Shown: positions 53,573 to 62,909, counted from the stretch's first letter. The stretch is DNA of 64,000 nt from Pseudodesulfovibrio aespoeensis Aspo-2 (GCF_000176915.2 NC_014844.1:1-64000), one strand, 5' to 3'. A program made the numbers and translations. Notes: generated from the letters alone by a model not told the origin.

Positions 53573-54793
53573 TTGGCTCTCACACCCCTTGATCAACTGA
53601 CCGCCGGCATGGTTCTGTCCGGCGACCTGAAGTCTGCCGACGGCAGGCTGCTCTTCAGGTCCGGCACACCTCTGGAGGCCCGGCACATTGAGCTGCTCCG
53701 GCGCGTCGGGGTGTCGGGTGCCGAGGTAGAACCTCCGGCGAGCGAGCTGCCGCCCGAGACCCTCAGGGAAATCGAGGAGTATGTCAGGGGCTTCTTCCTC
53801 TATGCCAACCCGGACAGCGCGCCGGTCATCGCCATGTTCCGCATGGCCCTCGAAATGACCGGCGAGGCCGTGTCCAAGGGATGGCAGCTGCCGGACGCGA
53901 ATACCCGCCGGGCGGCCAGCGTCGAGCACATGCAGGATATCTTCCTCAAAGGCATGGGCACGCCCGAAACCATCGCTAGGCACGAGACCGAGCTGGCGAG
54001 TTTTCCGGACATCTATTTCCGCATCAGGGAGGTGCTGGAGGACGAGAGCGCCTCGTCGGCCCGCATCGCCAAGGTGGTGGGCACGGACATGAGCCTGTCG
54101 GCCAAGCTCATCAAGCTGGTCAACAGCCCGCTCTACGGCCTGTCCCAGCCCATCGACTCCATCAGCCGGGCCGTGACCCTGGTGGGGGCCAAGGAGCTCT
54201 CCACCCTGGCCCTGGGCATTTCGGCCATCAATTATTTCAAGGATATCCCTCACGAACTGGTGGATATGCGCACCTTCTGGCGGCACTCCATCACCTGTGG
54301 CATCTTTGCCAAGATCCTGGCCGGAACCCAGGTTGGCATCTCGCCGGAGCGCAGCTTCATCGCCGGGCTGCTCCACGACGTGGGCAGGCTGATCCTGTTC
54401 AAGAAACTGCCCTACGCCTCCACCGAGGCCATGCTCTTTGCCCGTGAGAACTCCATCCCCCTGGTGGAGGCCGAGCGCGCGGTCATGGACTTCACCCACA
54501 CCGACATCAGCCGCCCGCTGCTTGCGGCCTGGAAGTTCCCGGAGGAGCTGGCGGACATGATCAACTACCACCACAATCCCATGGAATTTCCCAATCCGCT
54601 CGAACCGGCCATCGTCCATGTGGCCGACTGCCTGACCAATGCGGTGGAGATCGCCCAGGGGGGCATGTATGTGGTGCCGGACGTGGACGAAGACGCCTGG
54701 GAACTGCTCGGCCTTGACGCCGAGACCGTGCTGGTCGCGGCTGCGGACCGGTACTGCGAGCAGATCGACAACATCCTCGAAGCGTTCTTCTAG
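53573..54793 (+). CDS. HDOD-domain signalling protein
   Basis: A 406-aa protein with an N-terminal DUF3391-like beta-rich segment (AGMVLSGDLKSADGRLLFRSG) and a central HDOD domain (about 140-330: FPDIYFRIREVLEDESASSARIAKVV, SRAVTLVGAKELSTLALGIS). The HD-like motif GLLHDVGRLILF and NYHHNPMEF are retained, so metal binding is possible. The TTG start at 53573 is set by GGAGG 7 nt upstream; the ATG at 53568 opens a frame that stops after ten codons. Likely cotranscribed with cheR. Confidence 0.9.
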   Translation: MALTPLDQLTAGMVLSGDLKSADGRLLFRSGTPLEARHIELLRRVGVSGAEVEPPASELPPETLREIEEYVRGFFLYANPDSAPVIAMFRMALEMTGEAVSKGWQLPDANTRRAASVEHMQDIFLKGMGTPETIARHETELASFPDIYFRIREVLEDESASSARIAKVVGTDMSLSAKLIKLVNSPLYGLSQPIDSISRAVTLVGAKELSTLALGISAINYFKDIPHELVDMRTFWRHSITCGIFAKILAGTQVGISPERSFIAGLLHDVGRLILFKKLPYASTEAMLFARENSIPLVEAERAVMDFTHTDISRPLLAAWKFPEELADMINYHHNPMEFPNPLEPAIVHVADCLTNAVEIAQGGMYVVPDVDEDAWELLGLDAETVLVAAADRYCEQIDNILEAFF

Positions 54794-54921
54794 ACCACGC
54801 CAAAACGTCCGGCTGGCGCGTCTTTCTTGGCGTTTCCACGGCGGACCACAACTATCCGCAACTCCCGGAATAGCCGCTCCATCCATCCCATCCGCAACAA
54901 TCGCGGTATCCGCAGACCGGG

Positions 54922-55932
54922 TCAGTCCGTTGCGGTGTTGCGCTGCGTGGCGGCTTCGGCTTTGGTCAGGTCGTTGCGGAGCATGCCCGCCACCAGGGCG
55001 CTGTCAAAGACCACCTGGCAGACATAGAAGACGAGGATGGGGAAGATGGCCAGGGGGTGATGGGCCGCGTAGGTCATGCTCCACAGGGCCACGGACAGGG
55101 ACATGGGCTTTTCGGCGGTGATGAACAGGAACGAGCGCGAGGCCGGAATCTCCATGCGCAGCCACTTGCGGCTCGCCACATGGGCCGCGCCGACCATGAT
55201 CACATGGAGCAGGACGCAGGGGATGATGATGTGCGCGAGGTCACTGAGGCGCAGAGAGTGGAACAGGGCGGATTCGCTGGAGCAGGAGGTGTAGACCAGG
55301 ATGACGATGCAGACCATGGGCACGTGCCGGGTCATGCGCTCTGTCCGGGCGGGCAGGGTGGGGAACGCCCGGCGCAACAGCTGCCCGGCGATGGCCGGGA
55401 TGAAGAGGTAGAAGAGCAGGTTTTGCAGCACGGCCATTTCGCTGACATGGGCCGCGCCCCCCACCCACAGGGCGATGTTGGCCGGGATGGTGGCGATGCC
55501 GATGAGGTTGAGGGAGACGAGCAGAATGACCGCTGTCAGCGGATCGCCCCCGGCGCTGGCGGCCATGGCCATGGCCGCCTCCAGCGAGGTGGGCAGGCTG
55601 GCCAGGAGGATGAACCCGATGTGGAAGTCGGCCTCCAGGCCGAAAAGCGCGGACAGCCCGGCGGCCAGCAGGGGATAGCAGACCACCGAGACCAGGGCGG
55701 CCACCCCGATCATGGCCGCATAGTCGCGAATCCTGCCGCAGCCCTTAAAAGACATGTGCAGCCCCTGGATGGCGAAGATCAGGGCCACCAGCGGGGCGTT
55801 GACATCAAAGGCGCCAAGGATCGACTCGGGAACCGGGTGGTGCATGCTCAGCCAAATGGCGCCGAGAATGCCGAGCAGCAGCAGGTTCTTGCGGACGAGA
55901 TGGCGGAATGCGTCGAGGAGGCGGTGGGTCAT
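54922..55932 (-). CDS. BASS-family (bile acid:sodium symporter-like) transporter
   Basis: A 336-aa inner-membrane protein with about ten helices, resembling the SBF_like/YfeH branch of the BASS superfamily: FDVNAPLVALIFAIQGLHMSFKG, ASLPTSLEAAMAMAASAGGD (the discontinuous-helix region) and FITAEKPMSLSVALWS. The substrate is unknown (family members carry organic anions). The ATG at 55932 is preferred; a TTG at 55947 is possible. It is convergent with the HDOD gene; an imperfect ACGCCAA/TTGGCGT stem lies between. Confidence 0.88.
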   Translation of the reverse strand: MTHRLLDAFRHLVRKNLLLLGILGAIWLSMHHPVPESILGAFDVNAPLVALIFAIQGLHMSFKGCGRIRDYAAMIGVAALVSVVCYPLLAAGLSALFGLEADFHIGFILLASLPTSLEAAMAMAASAGGDPLTAVILLVSLNLIGIATIPANIALWVGGAAHVSEMAVLQNLLFYLFIPAIAGQLLRRAFPTLPARTERMTRHVPMVCIVILVYTSCSSESALFHSLRLSDLAHIIIPCVLLHVIMVGAAHVASRKWLRMEIPASRSFLFITAEKPMSLSVALWSMTYAAHHPLAIFPILVFYVCQVVFDSALVAGMLRNDLTKAEAATQRNTATD

Positions 55933-56041
55933 GGCGGCCTGTGGCAAAGGGTGGATGACGGCGGAACAACTACGCTCCGGGAGTCAGTACACCAATTCCC
56001 GCTGCCGTGCCAGCCTCGCCGGGTCAGTCTGTCGGGGCTGG

Positions 56042-56254
56042 TCAGGACGGGCAGGGCAGGGCGTCGCGGCCTGTGACGCAGGCCGTCTCGTACAGGTCTT
56101 CATCGCCGGGCGTTTCGCAGTCCGGTCCTTCCAGGCTGGCCAGGGCGCGGGTCAGCATCAGCGCATTGGGGCTCGCGCTCCGGGTGCAGCGCAGCAGGGT
56201 GAGCCCGGCAAGGGCGATGGCGAGAAACGCGGCCAGAAAAACGGCATTGCACAT
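56042..56254 (-). CDS. Small exported or membrane-anchored protein
   Basis: A 70-aa protein with one N-terminal hydrophobic segment (AVFLAAFLAIALAGLTLL) followed by an acidic, Cys-containing tail (GPDCETPGDEDLYETACV). AAGGAG 7 nt upstream sets the ATG at 56254. It lies about 110 bp downstream of the LemA-TPM genes on the same strand. No family recognised. Confidence 0.6.
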   Translation of the reverse strand: MCNAVFLAAFLAIALAGLTLLRCTRSASPNALMLTRALASLEGPDCETPGDEDLYETACVTGRDALPCPS

Positions 56255-56362
56255 GGCGGGTCTCCTTTGATCCAGAAGACCAGCCACAGGTGACTGTTTG
56301 GCGAAGGCGCGGTGACTCTTCGGTGAATTTCCGCCCTGGCAGGGCGGTCGCGTCAAGGGCGG

Positions 56363-57007
56363 CTAGCGGGCCTCGCCGTCGATGATCAGGTTGGGCAGTT
56401 CGTCGGTGTCGTCGGCCTTGATGGGGAAATGCTCGGCGATAAGCTCGCCGCAGCGGGCCACGCCTTGGCACAGGGCCTCGCCGGGATGCCCCTGGCGGAT
56501 GCCCTCGGTGACCATGGCCACCACCTCTTCCCAGACCCTGGGGTCCACCTTGTCGTTGATGCCCTTGTCGGCCAGCACCTGGACGCAGCGCTCATAGACC
56601 GAGACGTAGATGATGATGCCGGTCAGGTCGCGGGTGCGGTGCAGTCCGTTGAGGTAAAAGGCCGTGACAGCCGCCTCCTCCACCTCGGCGCGCATCTCGC
56701 TCCTGGTGATGAAGGGCTTTTTCAGGGCCGGCAGAGCGGCCAGCAGCCGCGAGAGGACAAGATAGAGGCCAAGGAACAGGGCGAGAAAGGTCCACATGTC
56801 GTCGCGGCCCAGCAGGGTGACCCCGGCCAGGGCGGCCAGGATGGCGAGCATCAGCCCGCCCAGATGGCTGGCACGGGGGTAGTCGTAGCTGCAAGAGGCG
56901 ATCACCGGCACGATCTCGCCGGAGGTGCGCGTTTCCACGTCCTTGACGCAGGCCTTCTGGGCGTCCTGCTCTTCCTTGGTCAGCAAGGTCTGTGCGAGAG
57001 TGGTCAT
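56363..57007 (-). CDS. TPM-domain membrane protein (YgcG-like, second copy)
   Basis: A 214-aa protein with an N-terminal segment of the TPM_phosphatase type (LLTKEEQDAQKACVKDVETRTSGEIVPVI), two central helices (LMLAILAALAGVTLLG; WTFLALFLGLYLVL) and a C-terminal repeat of the domain (RTRDLTGIIIYVSVYERCVQVLADKGI). It is the third gene of lemA-TPM-TPM, 16 nt after the previous stop. Such sets are common and thought to act on envelope or membrane maintenance; the biochemical role is unclear. Confidence 0.86.
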   Translation of the reverse strand: MTTLAQTLLTKEEQDAQKACVKDVETRTSGEIVPVIASCSYDYPRASHLGGLMLAILAALAGVTLLGRDDMWTFLALFLGLYLVLSRLLAALPALKKPFITRSEMRAEVEEAAVTAFYLNGLHRTRDLTGIIIYVSVYERCVQVLADKGINDKVDPRVWEEVVAMVTEGIRQGHPGEALCQGVARCGELIAEHFPIKADDTDELPNLIIDGEAR

Positions 57008-57023
57008 GGTCTGTCCTTGATGT

Positions 57024-57812
57024 TTACCAGCCGCCGGACGCGCCGCCGCCGCCGAATCCGCCGCCGCCGAATCCACCGAATCCGCCCCCGCCGCCAAGGC
57101 CGCCCCCGCCGCCGCGATGGGAACCGCCGAGCATAGAGAGCAGGAACAGGGCCGAGGCTGCGGAGCCGACGCCGGAGCGGCCCGTGGCCTGTTGGTCGCG
57201 GCTCAAGGATGCCCGCTTGCCGCGTCCGAACAGCTCGGTGGCAAAGATGATCAGGAGCATGGGCAGCACGATCAGGGGCAGGACCGAGCCCTTGCCGCGC
57301 GAGCCTGTGCCGGTCGGCGCGACAAACTCGCCGCGCACAGCCTGGGCAATGGCCGTGGCCCCGGCCATGAACCCGCCGTCAAAGTCCCCGGCCCGAAAGT
57401 GGGGGATGATGATCGAGTCGATGATCTGCCCGGCCATGACATCGGTGAGCACGCCCTCAAGGCCGTAGCCCACCTCGATGCGCACTTGCCGCTCGGCCTG
57501 GCTGACGATGAGGATGACGCCGTTGTCCTCCTTGGCCTGTCCCACCTTCCAGGTGTCGGCCACGCGGATGGAGAACGCCTCCAGGGAGTCGCCTTCCAGG
57601 GACGGCACGGTGAGCACGGCCACCTGGGTGGAGTCCGTGCTCTCCAGATCGGCCAGCAGGGAGTCCAGGGCCTGCCGGGTGGCCGGGGCCATCATGTTGG
57701 CCGTGTCCGTGATCCGCCCGGCAAAGGGCGGCACGTCAAGGGCCGAGGCCCCGGACGCGCAGAGCGTCAGCCATGCCGCGCACAGAATGGTTGCGAGCAG
57801 TGAGCGCACCAT
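57024..57812 (-). CDS. TPM-domain protein with Gly-rich C-terminus (YgcG-type)
   Basis: A 262-aa exported protein: signal peptide (cleavage near ASA-LD), TPM domain (AGRITDTANMMAPATRQALDS through VEVGYG-like IEVGYGLEGVLTD), one transmembrane helix (VLPLIVLPMLLIIFATELF) and a C-terminal tail of almost pure glycine/phenylalanine repeats ending SGGW. This is the classic YgcG layout. ATG 57812 sits very close to GGAGG, so GTG 57809 may be used. It starts 7 nt after the lemA stop. Confidence 0.9.
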   Translation of the reverse strand: MVRSLLATILCAAWLTLCASGASALDVPPFAGRITDTANMMAPATRQALDSLLADLESTDSTQVAVLTVPSLEGDSLEAFSIRVADTWKVGQAKEDNGVILIVSQAERQVRIEVGYGLEGVLTDVMAGQIIDSIIIPHFRAGDFDGGFMAGATAIAQAVRGEFVAPTGTGSRGKGSVLPLIVLPMLLIIFATELFGRGKRASLSRDQQATGRSGVGSAASALFLLSMLGGSHRGGGGGLGGGGGFGGFGGGGFGGGGASGGW

Positions 57813-57819
57813 GCCTCCG

Positions 57820-58419
57820 TCAGGACTGCGTGCCAAAGCTGACAGCGGGCGCGGCCTTGGCTCCGGGATCGGCCTGGAAGAATTCCTTGCGCTCCAGGTG
57901 GAGCAGCAGGGAGTTGGTCAGCGAGTTGGGGAAGCTGCGGATGGAGCCGTTGAAGGCCCGGACTGCGTCGTTGTACCGCTGGCGAGCCACGTTGATGCGG
58001 TTTTCCGTGCCTTCGAGCTGGTGCTGGAGGGCGAGATAGTTCTGGTTCGCCTTGAGGTCGGGATACCGCTCCACCACCACCATCAGCCGCGACAGGGCAG
58101 AGGATATCTCGCCCTGGGCCGCCTGGAAGTTGGCAAGGGCCTGCTTGTCGGTCAGCATCTCGGGCGAGAGCGTCATCTGGGTGGCCTTGGCCCGGGCGTC
58201 GATGACCGCCTGGAGGGTCTCGCGCTCATGGGCAGCGGCTCCCTTGACCGTCTCCACGAGGTTGGGGATCAGGTCGGCGCGGCGTTGCAGGGTGGCCTCC
58301 AGGTCGCCCCAGGCGGCAAAGACCGTTTCCTCCTGCTGCTGCAGGGCGTTGTAGCCGCACCCGGCCAGGGACATGACAACAACAAGGGCCGCGAGGGCCG
58401 AGAAAAAGCGTTTGAACAT
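57820..58419 (-). CDS. lemA: LemA-family lipoprotein
   Basis: A 199-aa protein with a lipobox (SLAGC near residue 21) and the LemA coiled-coil helical bundle: [34 protein letters not shown] and the [19 protein letters not shown] motif with downstream [12 protein letters not shown]. LemA proteins face the periplasm and occur with TPM/YgcG proteins, as here. First gene of the operon; the function is not established. Confidence 0.94.
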   Translation of the reverse strand: MFKRFFSALAALVVVMSLAGCGYNALQQQEETVFAAWGDLEATLQRRADLIPNLVETVKGAAAHERETLQAVIDARAKATQMTLSPEMLTDKQALANFQAAQGEISSALSRLMVVVERYPDLKANQNYLALQHQLEGTENRINVARQRYNDAVRAFNGSIRSFPNSLTNSLLLHLERKEFFQADPGAKAAPAVSFGTQS

Positions 58420-58501
58420 GGATGATTCCGTTGTTTTGGGGTTCTCGGGACAGCACAGAGATGCGTACCCGTGCGGAAAAGTCAAGGCCGGGCGGTGTTG
58501 T

Positions 58502-58954
58502 TCACGCCTGCTTCTTCTTTTTTGCCGTCCGTTTGAGGCGTTTGCCCGCAGCCAGAAGCCTGCGCAGCTCGGCAGCGGCCTCGACCGCGTCGTCCGCATG
58601 GAGCAGGAGCCGCTCGGCAGAAGTCTGGAAATGCCAGCCCACTGGCCGGGTCAAGAGCTTGGCCCCGCGAGATTCGAGGTATTCCAGGGCCTCGGTCTCG
58701 GCAGCCACGCATTCCATCTCGGCCAGGATGGCGCGCCGCTCCCGCATGTCGCGCATGCGCTGGGAAATCTCGTAGGCAGAGCGCAGGATGTCGTCCGGCT
58801 GCACGTCGGTGGTCTTCTTGCGACCCGAAAGATGCCGTTGCAGTTCGTTGAGGTCTTCCTTCAGCTCCTTGATTTCGAACAGGGCCTTTTCATTTGAGTC
58901 GTCAATCTTGTCGGCAAGTTGCTTGTATATGGCGCGGAGTTTGTGCGTGGACAT
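58502..58954 (-). CDS. Coiled-coil hypothetical protein
   Basis: A 150-aa soluble, highly charged protein. Residues 1-45 and 60-95 are predicted to be helical with heptad-like patterns ([40 protein letters not shown]). The C-terminus is basic ([13 protein letters not shown]). No named domain. AGGTGAC precedes the ATG. It is in the same direction as lemA but 80 bp away. Confidence 0.7.
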   Translation of the reverse strand: MSTHKLRAIYKQLADKIDDSNEKALFEIKELKEDLNELQRHLSGRKKTTDVQPDDILRSAYEISQRMRDMRERRAILAEMECVAAETEALEYLESRGAKLLTRPVGWHFQTSAERLLLHADDAVEAAAELRRLLAAGKRLKRTAKKKKQA

Positions 58955-59067
58955 GTCACCTGCTTTCGAGTTGCGGTTGGGCTCGTGCCTGGCCTGTTCC
59001 CGCCAAAACTAGCGCATTTTTGCAGGCCAGCGCAACCGCCTTGGCCCAGGAATTTCCCTTCAGGCCG

Positions 59068-59529
59068 TCAGGAATGGTCCTCGTCCGCCTCGATCAGCGC
59101 GGGCAGGATCAGGCCGAAAAAGGCGTGGCCCTGGCCGGTGTAGCGCCAGCCGAGCAGTCCGGCGCACCCGGCGCAGACCACGGCCTGCCATGCGTATCCG
59201 GCGAACCAAGTGAACTCGTCGGTCTTTGGCCCTGTGGGCAGCACATTGCGGGCCGAGGCAAAGCAACCCAGGTCAAAGACAAGACCGTGAGGGTTGAAAA
59301 AGACATGGCGATGGGAGCCGTCCACCTCCACAGACAGCTCCGGGCGGGTCACCATGGTGCGGCAGGTGCGGCACACAAGCACAGGACGCGCCGTGCCAGG
59401 GTTTGACCCCGGATCAGGCGCGTTGTCGGGAGTGGCCTGGTTAGGATCGCGGTCCTTGCCGGGCGCGTTCTTGAAAATGGACGGGGGATGGGTCGCAGTC
59501 CGGGCTGTGTGGTGATGGGGTGCGCGCAT
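59068..59529 (-). CDS. Bacterial CULT-domain protein (cereblon thalidomide-binding fold)
   Basis: A 153-aa protein. The first ~48 residues are low-complexity; residues 50-150 match the CULT domain: zinc ligands CRTC (53-56) and CAGC (119-122), HRHVFFNPHGLVFDLGCF, TDEFTWFAGYAWQ and LGWRYTG...FFGLI. The three cage tryptophans are Trp108, Trp114 and Trp128, spaced 6 and 14 as in cereblon (380, 386, 400). Bacterial single-domain CULT proteins are known, for example from Magnetospirillum, but their natural ligand and role are not. AGAGGAA precedes the ATG. No neighbour suggests a function. Confidence 0.9.
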   Translation of the reverse strand: MRAPHHHTARTATHPPSIFKNAPGKDRDPNQATPDNAPDPGSNPGTARPVLVCRTCRTMVTRPELSVEVDGSHRHVFFNPHGLVFDLGCFASARNVLPTGPKTDEFTWFAGYAWQAVVCAGCAGLLGWRYTGQGHAFFGLILPALIEADEDHS

Positions 59530-59706
59530 GGCGGATTCCTCTCAGGTCTGCGGACGAGCATACGCCAGCCGGGAGGGAAAATGAAGGGTCGCCCGCAACA
59601 GGGGCAGCGAGCAAGGCAGAATTTGAATCAGTCGAACAAATTCATTATGTTGCAAATCAAATAGTCGGCTATTCAGGGCCAAAGTGCTGGGCACATAGCC
59701 GACTGT

Positions 59707-60315
59707 TCATGCCAGGGTGGACCGGATGAGCGAGGCGGCGATGGTCCACATGGTCAGGCAGACCAGGGAGTCGAGGACGCGCCAGGTGACCGGGCGGCGG
59801 AAGAGCGGGGCGAGCAGTCCTCCGCCCAGGCTCAAGGCCATGAACCAGACCGTGGAGGCTGCCACCGCGCCCAGGCCGAAGACGTACCGGCCCAGGCCCT
59901 CGAACCGGCCTGAGAGCGAGCCCATGAGGACCACGGTGTCAAGGTAGACATGAGGGTTGAGCAGGGTCACGGCCAGGGTCAGGGCCAGGGTGCGCTCAAG
60001 GCTCATGCCCGACTCCGTGTCCGCAGCCAGGGTGTTGCCCCGGATGGCTGCGCGCAGTGCGCCCAGACCGTACCACGCCAGGAAGGCGGCCCCGGCCCAG
60101 GCCGCTGCCGCGCCCAAGGACGGACTGGCCGCCACCAGCGCGCCCACGCCGGACACGCCCAGGCCGATGAGCAGTCCGTCGCAGACAATGCACACCCCGG
60201 CCACGGCCAGATGGTGGTTGCGCCGTACCCCCTGGGTGAGCACAAAGGCGTTTTGCGCGCCAATGGCCACGATGAGCCCGCCGCCCATGGCAAATCCCTG
60301 AAAAAACGGTGTCAT
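59707..60315 (-). CDS. argO: LysE/ArgO-family amino-acid exporter
   Basis: A 202-aa inner-membrane exporter with six helices and the LysE signature GGLIVAIGAQNAFVLTQGV near the N-terminus and LLNPHVYLDTVVLMG in the second half. It probably exports arginine or lysine. It is divergent from an ArgP-type LysR regulator at 60416, the classic argO/argP layout. GGGGGAA precedes the ATG at 60315. Confidence 0.92.
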   Translation of the reverse strand: MTPFFQGFAMGGGLIVAIGAQNAFVLTQGVRRNHHLAVAGVCIVCDGLLIGLGVSGVGALVAASPSLGAAAAWAGAAFLAWYGLGALRAAIRGNTLAADTESGMSLERTLALTLAVTLLNPHVYLDTVVLMGSLSGRFEGLGRYVFGLGAVAASTVWFMALSLGGGLLAPLFRRPVTWRVLDSLVCLTMWTIAASLIRSTLA

Positions 60316-60382
60316 GCGATCATTCCCCCTGCTGATTTCCTCTCCTCTATGCCGCATTGGCGCGTAAGGGAAACTCATTGTT

Positions 60383-60397
60383 TTCATCATGCATGAA
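60383..60397. promoter_or_regulatory. Candidate LysR/ArgP-type operator
   Basis: TTCAT-CATGC-ATGAA is a T-N11-A inverted repeat, the LysR-box pattern, in the 100-bp divergent region between the exporter and ArgP-like genes. It is 19 bp from the regulator start. Confidence 0.5.
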
Positions 60398-60415
60398 TTT
60401 TGCTAATGATCGGGC

Positions 60416-61345
60416 ATGCTGGACTACAAACTTGTGGAAGCCCTGGCCGTGGTGGTGGCTGAAGGCGGGTTCGAGAAGGCGGGGCGCGTCCTGGGGCTGA
60501 CCCAGTCCGCCGTGTCCCAGCGCATCCGCCTGCTGGAGGAGCTGGCCGGGTGCGTCCTGCTGGTGCGCGCGTCGCCGCCCAGGCCGACCGATGCCGGGCG
60601 CGGGATGCTCACCCTGTACCGGCAGGTGCACCACCTGGAGGAGGGCTTGTCCGCCCGGCTGGGGCTGGAATCCTCCGGGTTCGCCACCCTGGCCGTGGGC
60701 ATCAATGCAGACAGTCTGGCCACCTGGTTTTTCCCGGTGGTGGACGGATTCCTGGATTCCGAGCCAGTGCTGCTGGACCTGCGCGTTGACGATCAGGCCC
60801 AGACCCACGCCCTGCTGCGCAACGGCGAGGTGCTGGGCTGCATCAGCGACCGGGCCGAGCCCATGCAGGGGTGCTCGGTCCATGTGTTGGGCGAGATGCA
60901 CTACAGATTGTATGGCACTCCGGCTTACCAATCGCGCTGGTTCGCGTCCGGCGTGACCCGCGAGGGTGTGGAGCGCGCGCCCATGCTCATCTTCAACCGC
61001 AAGGACGTGATGCACGCCGCCCTGCTGGCCCAGGCCCTGGGGAGCGAGCCGTCCGGCTACACGCCCTTTTACCTGCCCTCGTCCGAGCAATTTGCCCCGG
61101 CCATCGGGTCGGGCCGGGTCTGCGGCATGCTGCCGGACGAGCAGGCACACGGGCCGGTGGGGCGCGGCGAACTGGTGGACCTCCTGCCCGGTCACGCCTT
61201 CACCGTGTCCTTGCACTGGCATTGCTGGAACCTGGAAACATCCGTCCTGACCCGGTTCACCCGCGCCCTGGTGGCCGGGGCGCGCCGTGTCCTGGCTGAG
61301 CCGCACCGCGTTCTGGTCGGGTCGAAGGCGCAGGCTTCAGGCTGA
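60416..61345 (+). CDS. argP: ArgP/IciA-type LysR regulator
   Basis: A 309-aa LysR-family protein. The N-terminal winged HTH reads FEKAGRVLGLTQSAVSQRIR with LLEELAGCVLLVR, characteristic of ArgP. The effector domain has the ArgP segments AVGINADSLATWFFP and LLDLRVDDQAQTHALLRNGE. It likely activates the divergent LysE-family gene in response to arginine or lysine. The ATG follows a weak GATCGGGC site. Confidence 0.92.
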   Translation: MLDYKLVEALAVVVAEGGFEKAGRVLGLTQSAVSQRIRLLEELAGCVLLVRASPPRPTDAGRGMLTLYRQVHHLEEGLSARLGLESSGFATLAVGINADSLATWFFPVVDGFLDSEPVLLDLRVDDQAQTHALLRNGEVLGCISDRAEPMQGCSVHVLGEMHYRLYGTPAYQSRWFASGVTREGVERAPMLIFNRKDVMHAALLAQALGSEPSGYTPFYLPSSEQFAPAIGSGRVCGMLPDEQAHGPVGRGELVDLLPGHAFTVSLHWHCWNLETSVLTRFTRALVAGARRVLAEPHRVLVGSKAQASG

Positions 61346-61430
61346 TCCCGGTCGCGCGTCCCGATTCCCCTGACAGGGTGTTCCAAAAAAAGAATGATTG
61401 AAGACAGGCTATTGCAGATTGAATAGCTCG

Positions 61431-62795
61431 CTATGCGTCCGGCAGGAGCAAATCTCTGATCACGGTCAGGCCGTGGGTCAGGTCGGCCATGCGCTCGGTG
61501 CCGGTCAGGGAGATGCGGGCCGCTGCCGGGGGTGCGCTCTCGCCCACCACGAAGCGCTGGGCGCCGAACACGCTGACCCCGGCCTTGGCGGCCTCGGCCT
61601 CGAACCGGGCGCCGGTCCAGGGCGCGGGCAGGTCGAGCCAGAGGTAGAAGCCGCTCGGCTTGCCCCGGAAGCGCAGCCCCTCCAGCAGGTCGCACGCCTC
61701 CATGTAGCGGCGCGCGGCCTCGGCGCGCTTGGCGGCCAGGACCGCGTCCGCCGTGCCGTCGCCGATCCACATGGCGGCCAGTTCCACATTCAGGGGCGGG
61801 GTCATCCAGACAGTGTTGAGCACGGCCTGGGCCAGGGGCTTGAGCAGCTTTCTGGGGGCCACGATGAAGGCCACGCGCAGCCCGGCGGCCAGGGCCTTGG
61901 ACATGCCCGCCACATAGACCGACCGCTCGCGGTCGCGGCTGCCCACCGGGGCGGCTTCGCCCGGATGGGTCAGGTCATAGGCGTCGTCCTCGATGATGAG
62001 CAGGTCGTGGGCCGCAGCCACGGCGGCAATGGCGTCGCGCCGCGCATTGGACATGCTGGCCGTGGTCGGGTTGTGCACGCCGGGCATGAGGTACACGGCC
62101 CGGATGGCGTCGCGCCGACAGGCCGTGTCCAGCCCGGCAGGGGTCATGCCTTCCTCGTCCATGGGGATGGGCACTAGCCGGATGCCGAGCATGGCGGCCA
62201 GGGTCTTGAGACCGGGATAGGTCAGCGCGTCCGTGGCGATTCGGTCGCCGCTGCGCAAGAGCCCGGCCAGGATGCAGGTCAGGGCGTGCTGCGCCCCGGC
62301 GCAGACGATGATCTCTTCGGGTCCGGCCTCCATGCCGTAGCGGGCGGCCCAGCGCGCACCTGCTGCCCGGTGCTCGGGCAGGCCGCGCGGCTCGGAGTAG
62401 CGCATGAACGCGCGCGGGTCCATGCGCCGGGCAATGCGCCGGAATCCCTCGCTCACGTCCGGGTCAAGAAAGTGCAGCGGGGTGATCAGCCCCATTTCGA
62501 GCATGCCGGGCGCGCTTGGCTCAAAGGCGACCATGGACGTGGCCGTGGCCGCGTCCGAGGCCACAAAGGTGCCCCGGCCCACCGTGGCCGAGAGCAGCCC
62601 GCGCCGCTCGGCCTCGCGGTAGCCGCGCGTCACCGTGGAGACATTGATGCCCAGCGCGTCGGCCAGCTCGCGGTGGGGCGGCAGCCGTTGGCCCGGACGC
62701 AGGACGCCGCCGGTCACGTCGCGCTCGATGGCGTCTGCCAGCTCAAGGAAGAGCGACCCGGTGTCGCGGGCCAGGGCAGGGGTCCAGGTTGTCAT
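61431..62795 (-). CDS. MocR-type GntR/aminotransferase transcriptional regulator
   Basis: A 454-aa fusion of a GntR winged HTH (about 10-80: GGVLRPGQRLPPHRELADAL, NVSTVTRGYREAERRGL) and a class I aminotransferase-like domain with the PLP-lysine region AGMSKALAAGLRVAF. The D-A-Y PLP motif is in LIIEDDAYDLTH. MocR proteins sense PLP or amino compounds. It diverges from the LysE-family exporter at 62910, a common layout for exporter control. ATG 62795 is chosen; a frame starting at 62831 would run through the operator repeats. Confidence 0.93.
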   Translation of the reverse strand: MTTWTPALARDTGSLFLELADAIERDVTGGVLRPGQRLPPHRELADALGINVSTVTRGYREAERRGLLSATVGRGTFVASDAATATSMVAFEPSAPGMLEMGLITPLHFLDPDVSEGFRRIARRMDPRAFMRYSEPRGLPEHRAAGARWAARYGMEAGPEEIIVCAGAQHALTCILAGLLRSGDRIATDALTYPGLKTLAAMLGIRLVPIPMDEEGMTPAGLDTACRRDAIRAVYLMPGVHNPTTASMSNARRDAIAAVAAAHDLLIIEDDAYDLTHPGEAAPVGSRDRERSVYVAGMSKALAAGLRVAFIVAPRKLLKPLAQAVLNTVWMTPPLNVELAAMWIGDGTADAVLAAKRAEAARRYMEACDLLEGLRFRGKPSGFYLWLDLPAPWTGARFEAEAAKAGVSVFGAQRFVVGESAPPAAARISLTGTERMADLTHGLTVIRDLLLPDA

Positions 62796-62796
62796 G

Positions 62797-62840
62797 CATA
62801 CAATGTATTCATTGACGCCATACAATGTCAACCATACAAG
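62797..62840. promoter_or_regulatory. Direct-repeat operators for the MocR regulator
   Basis: Two identical decamers CATACAATGT at 62797-62806 and 62819-62828 (22-bp period, about two helical turns) and a partial third copy CATACAAG at 62833-62840. They lie between the divergent MocR and exporter genes. MocR regulators such as PdxR and GabR bind direct repeats, so these are the likely binding sites. Confidence 0.72.
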
Positions 62841-62909
62841 CGTGAGTCAGTCCCTTCACCGATAGCAGGGGGATGGCGCGCCCGCGCCCGTCCCCACGGA
62901 GCGTACGCC

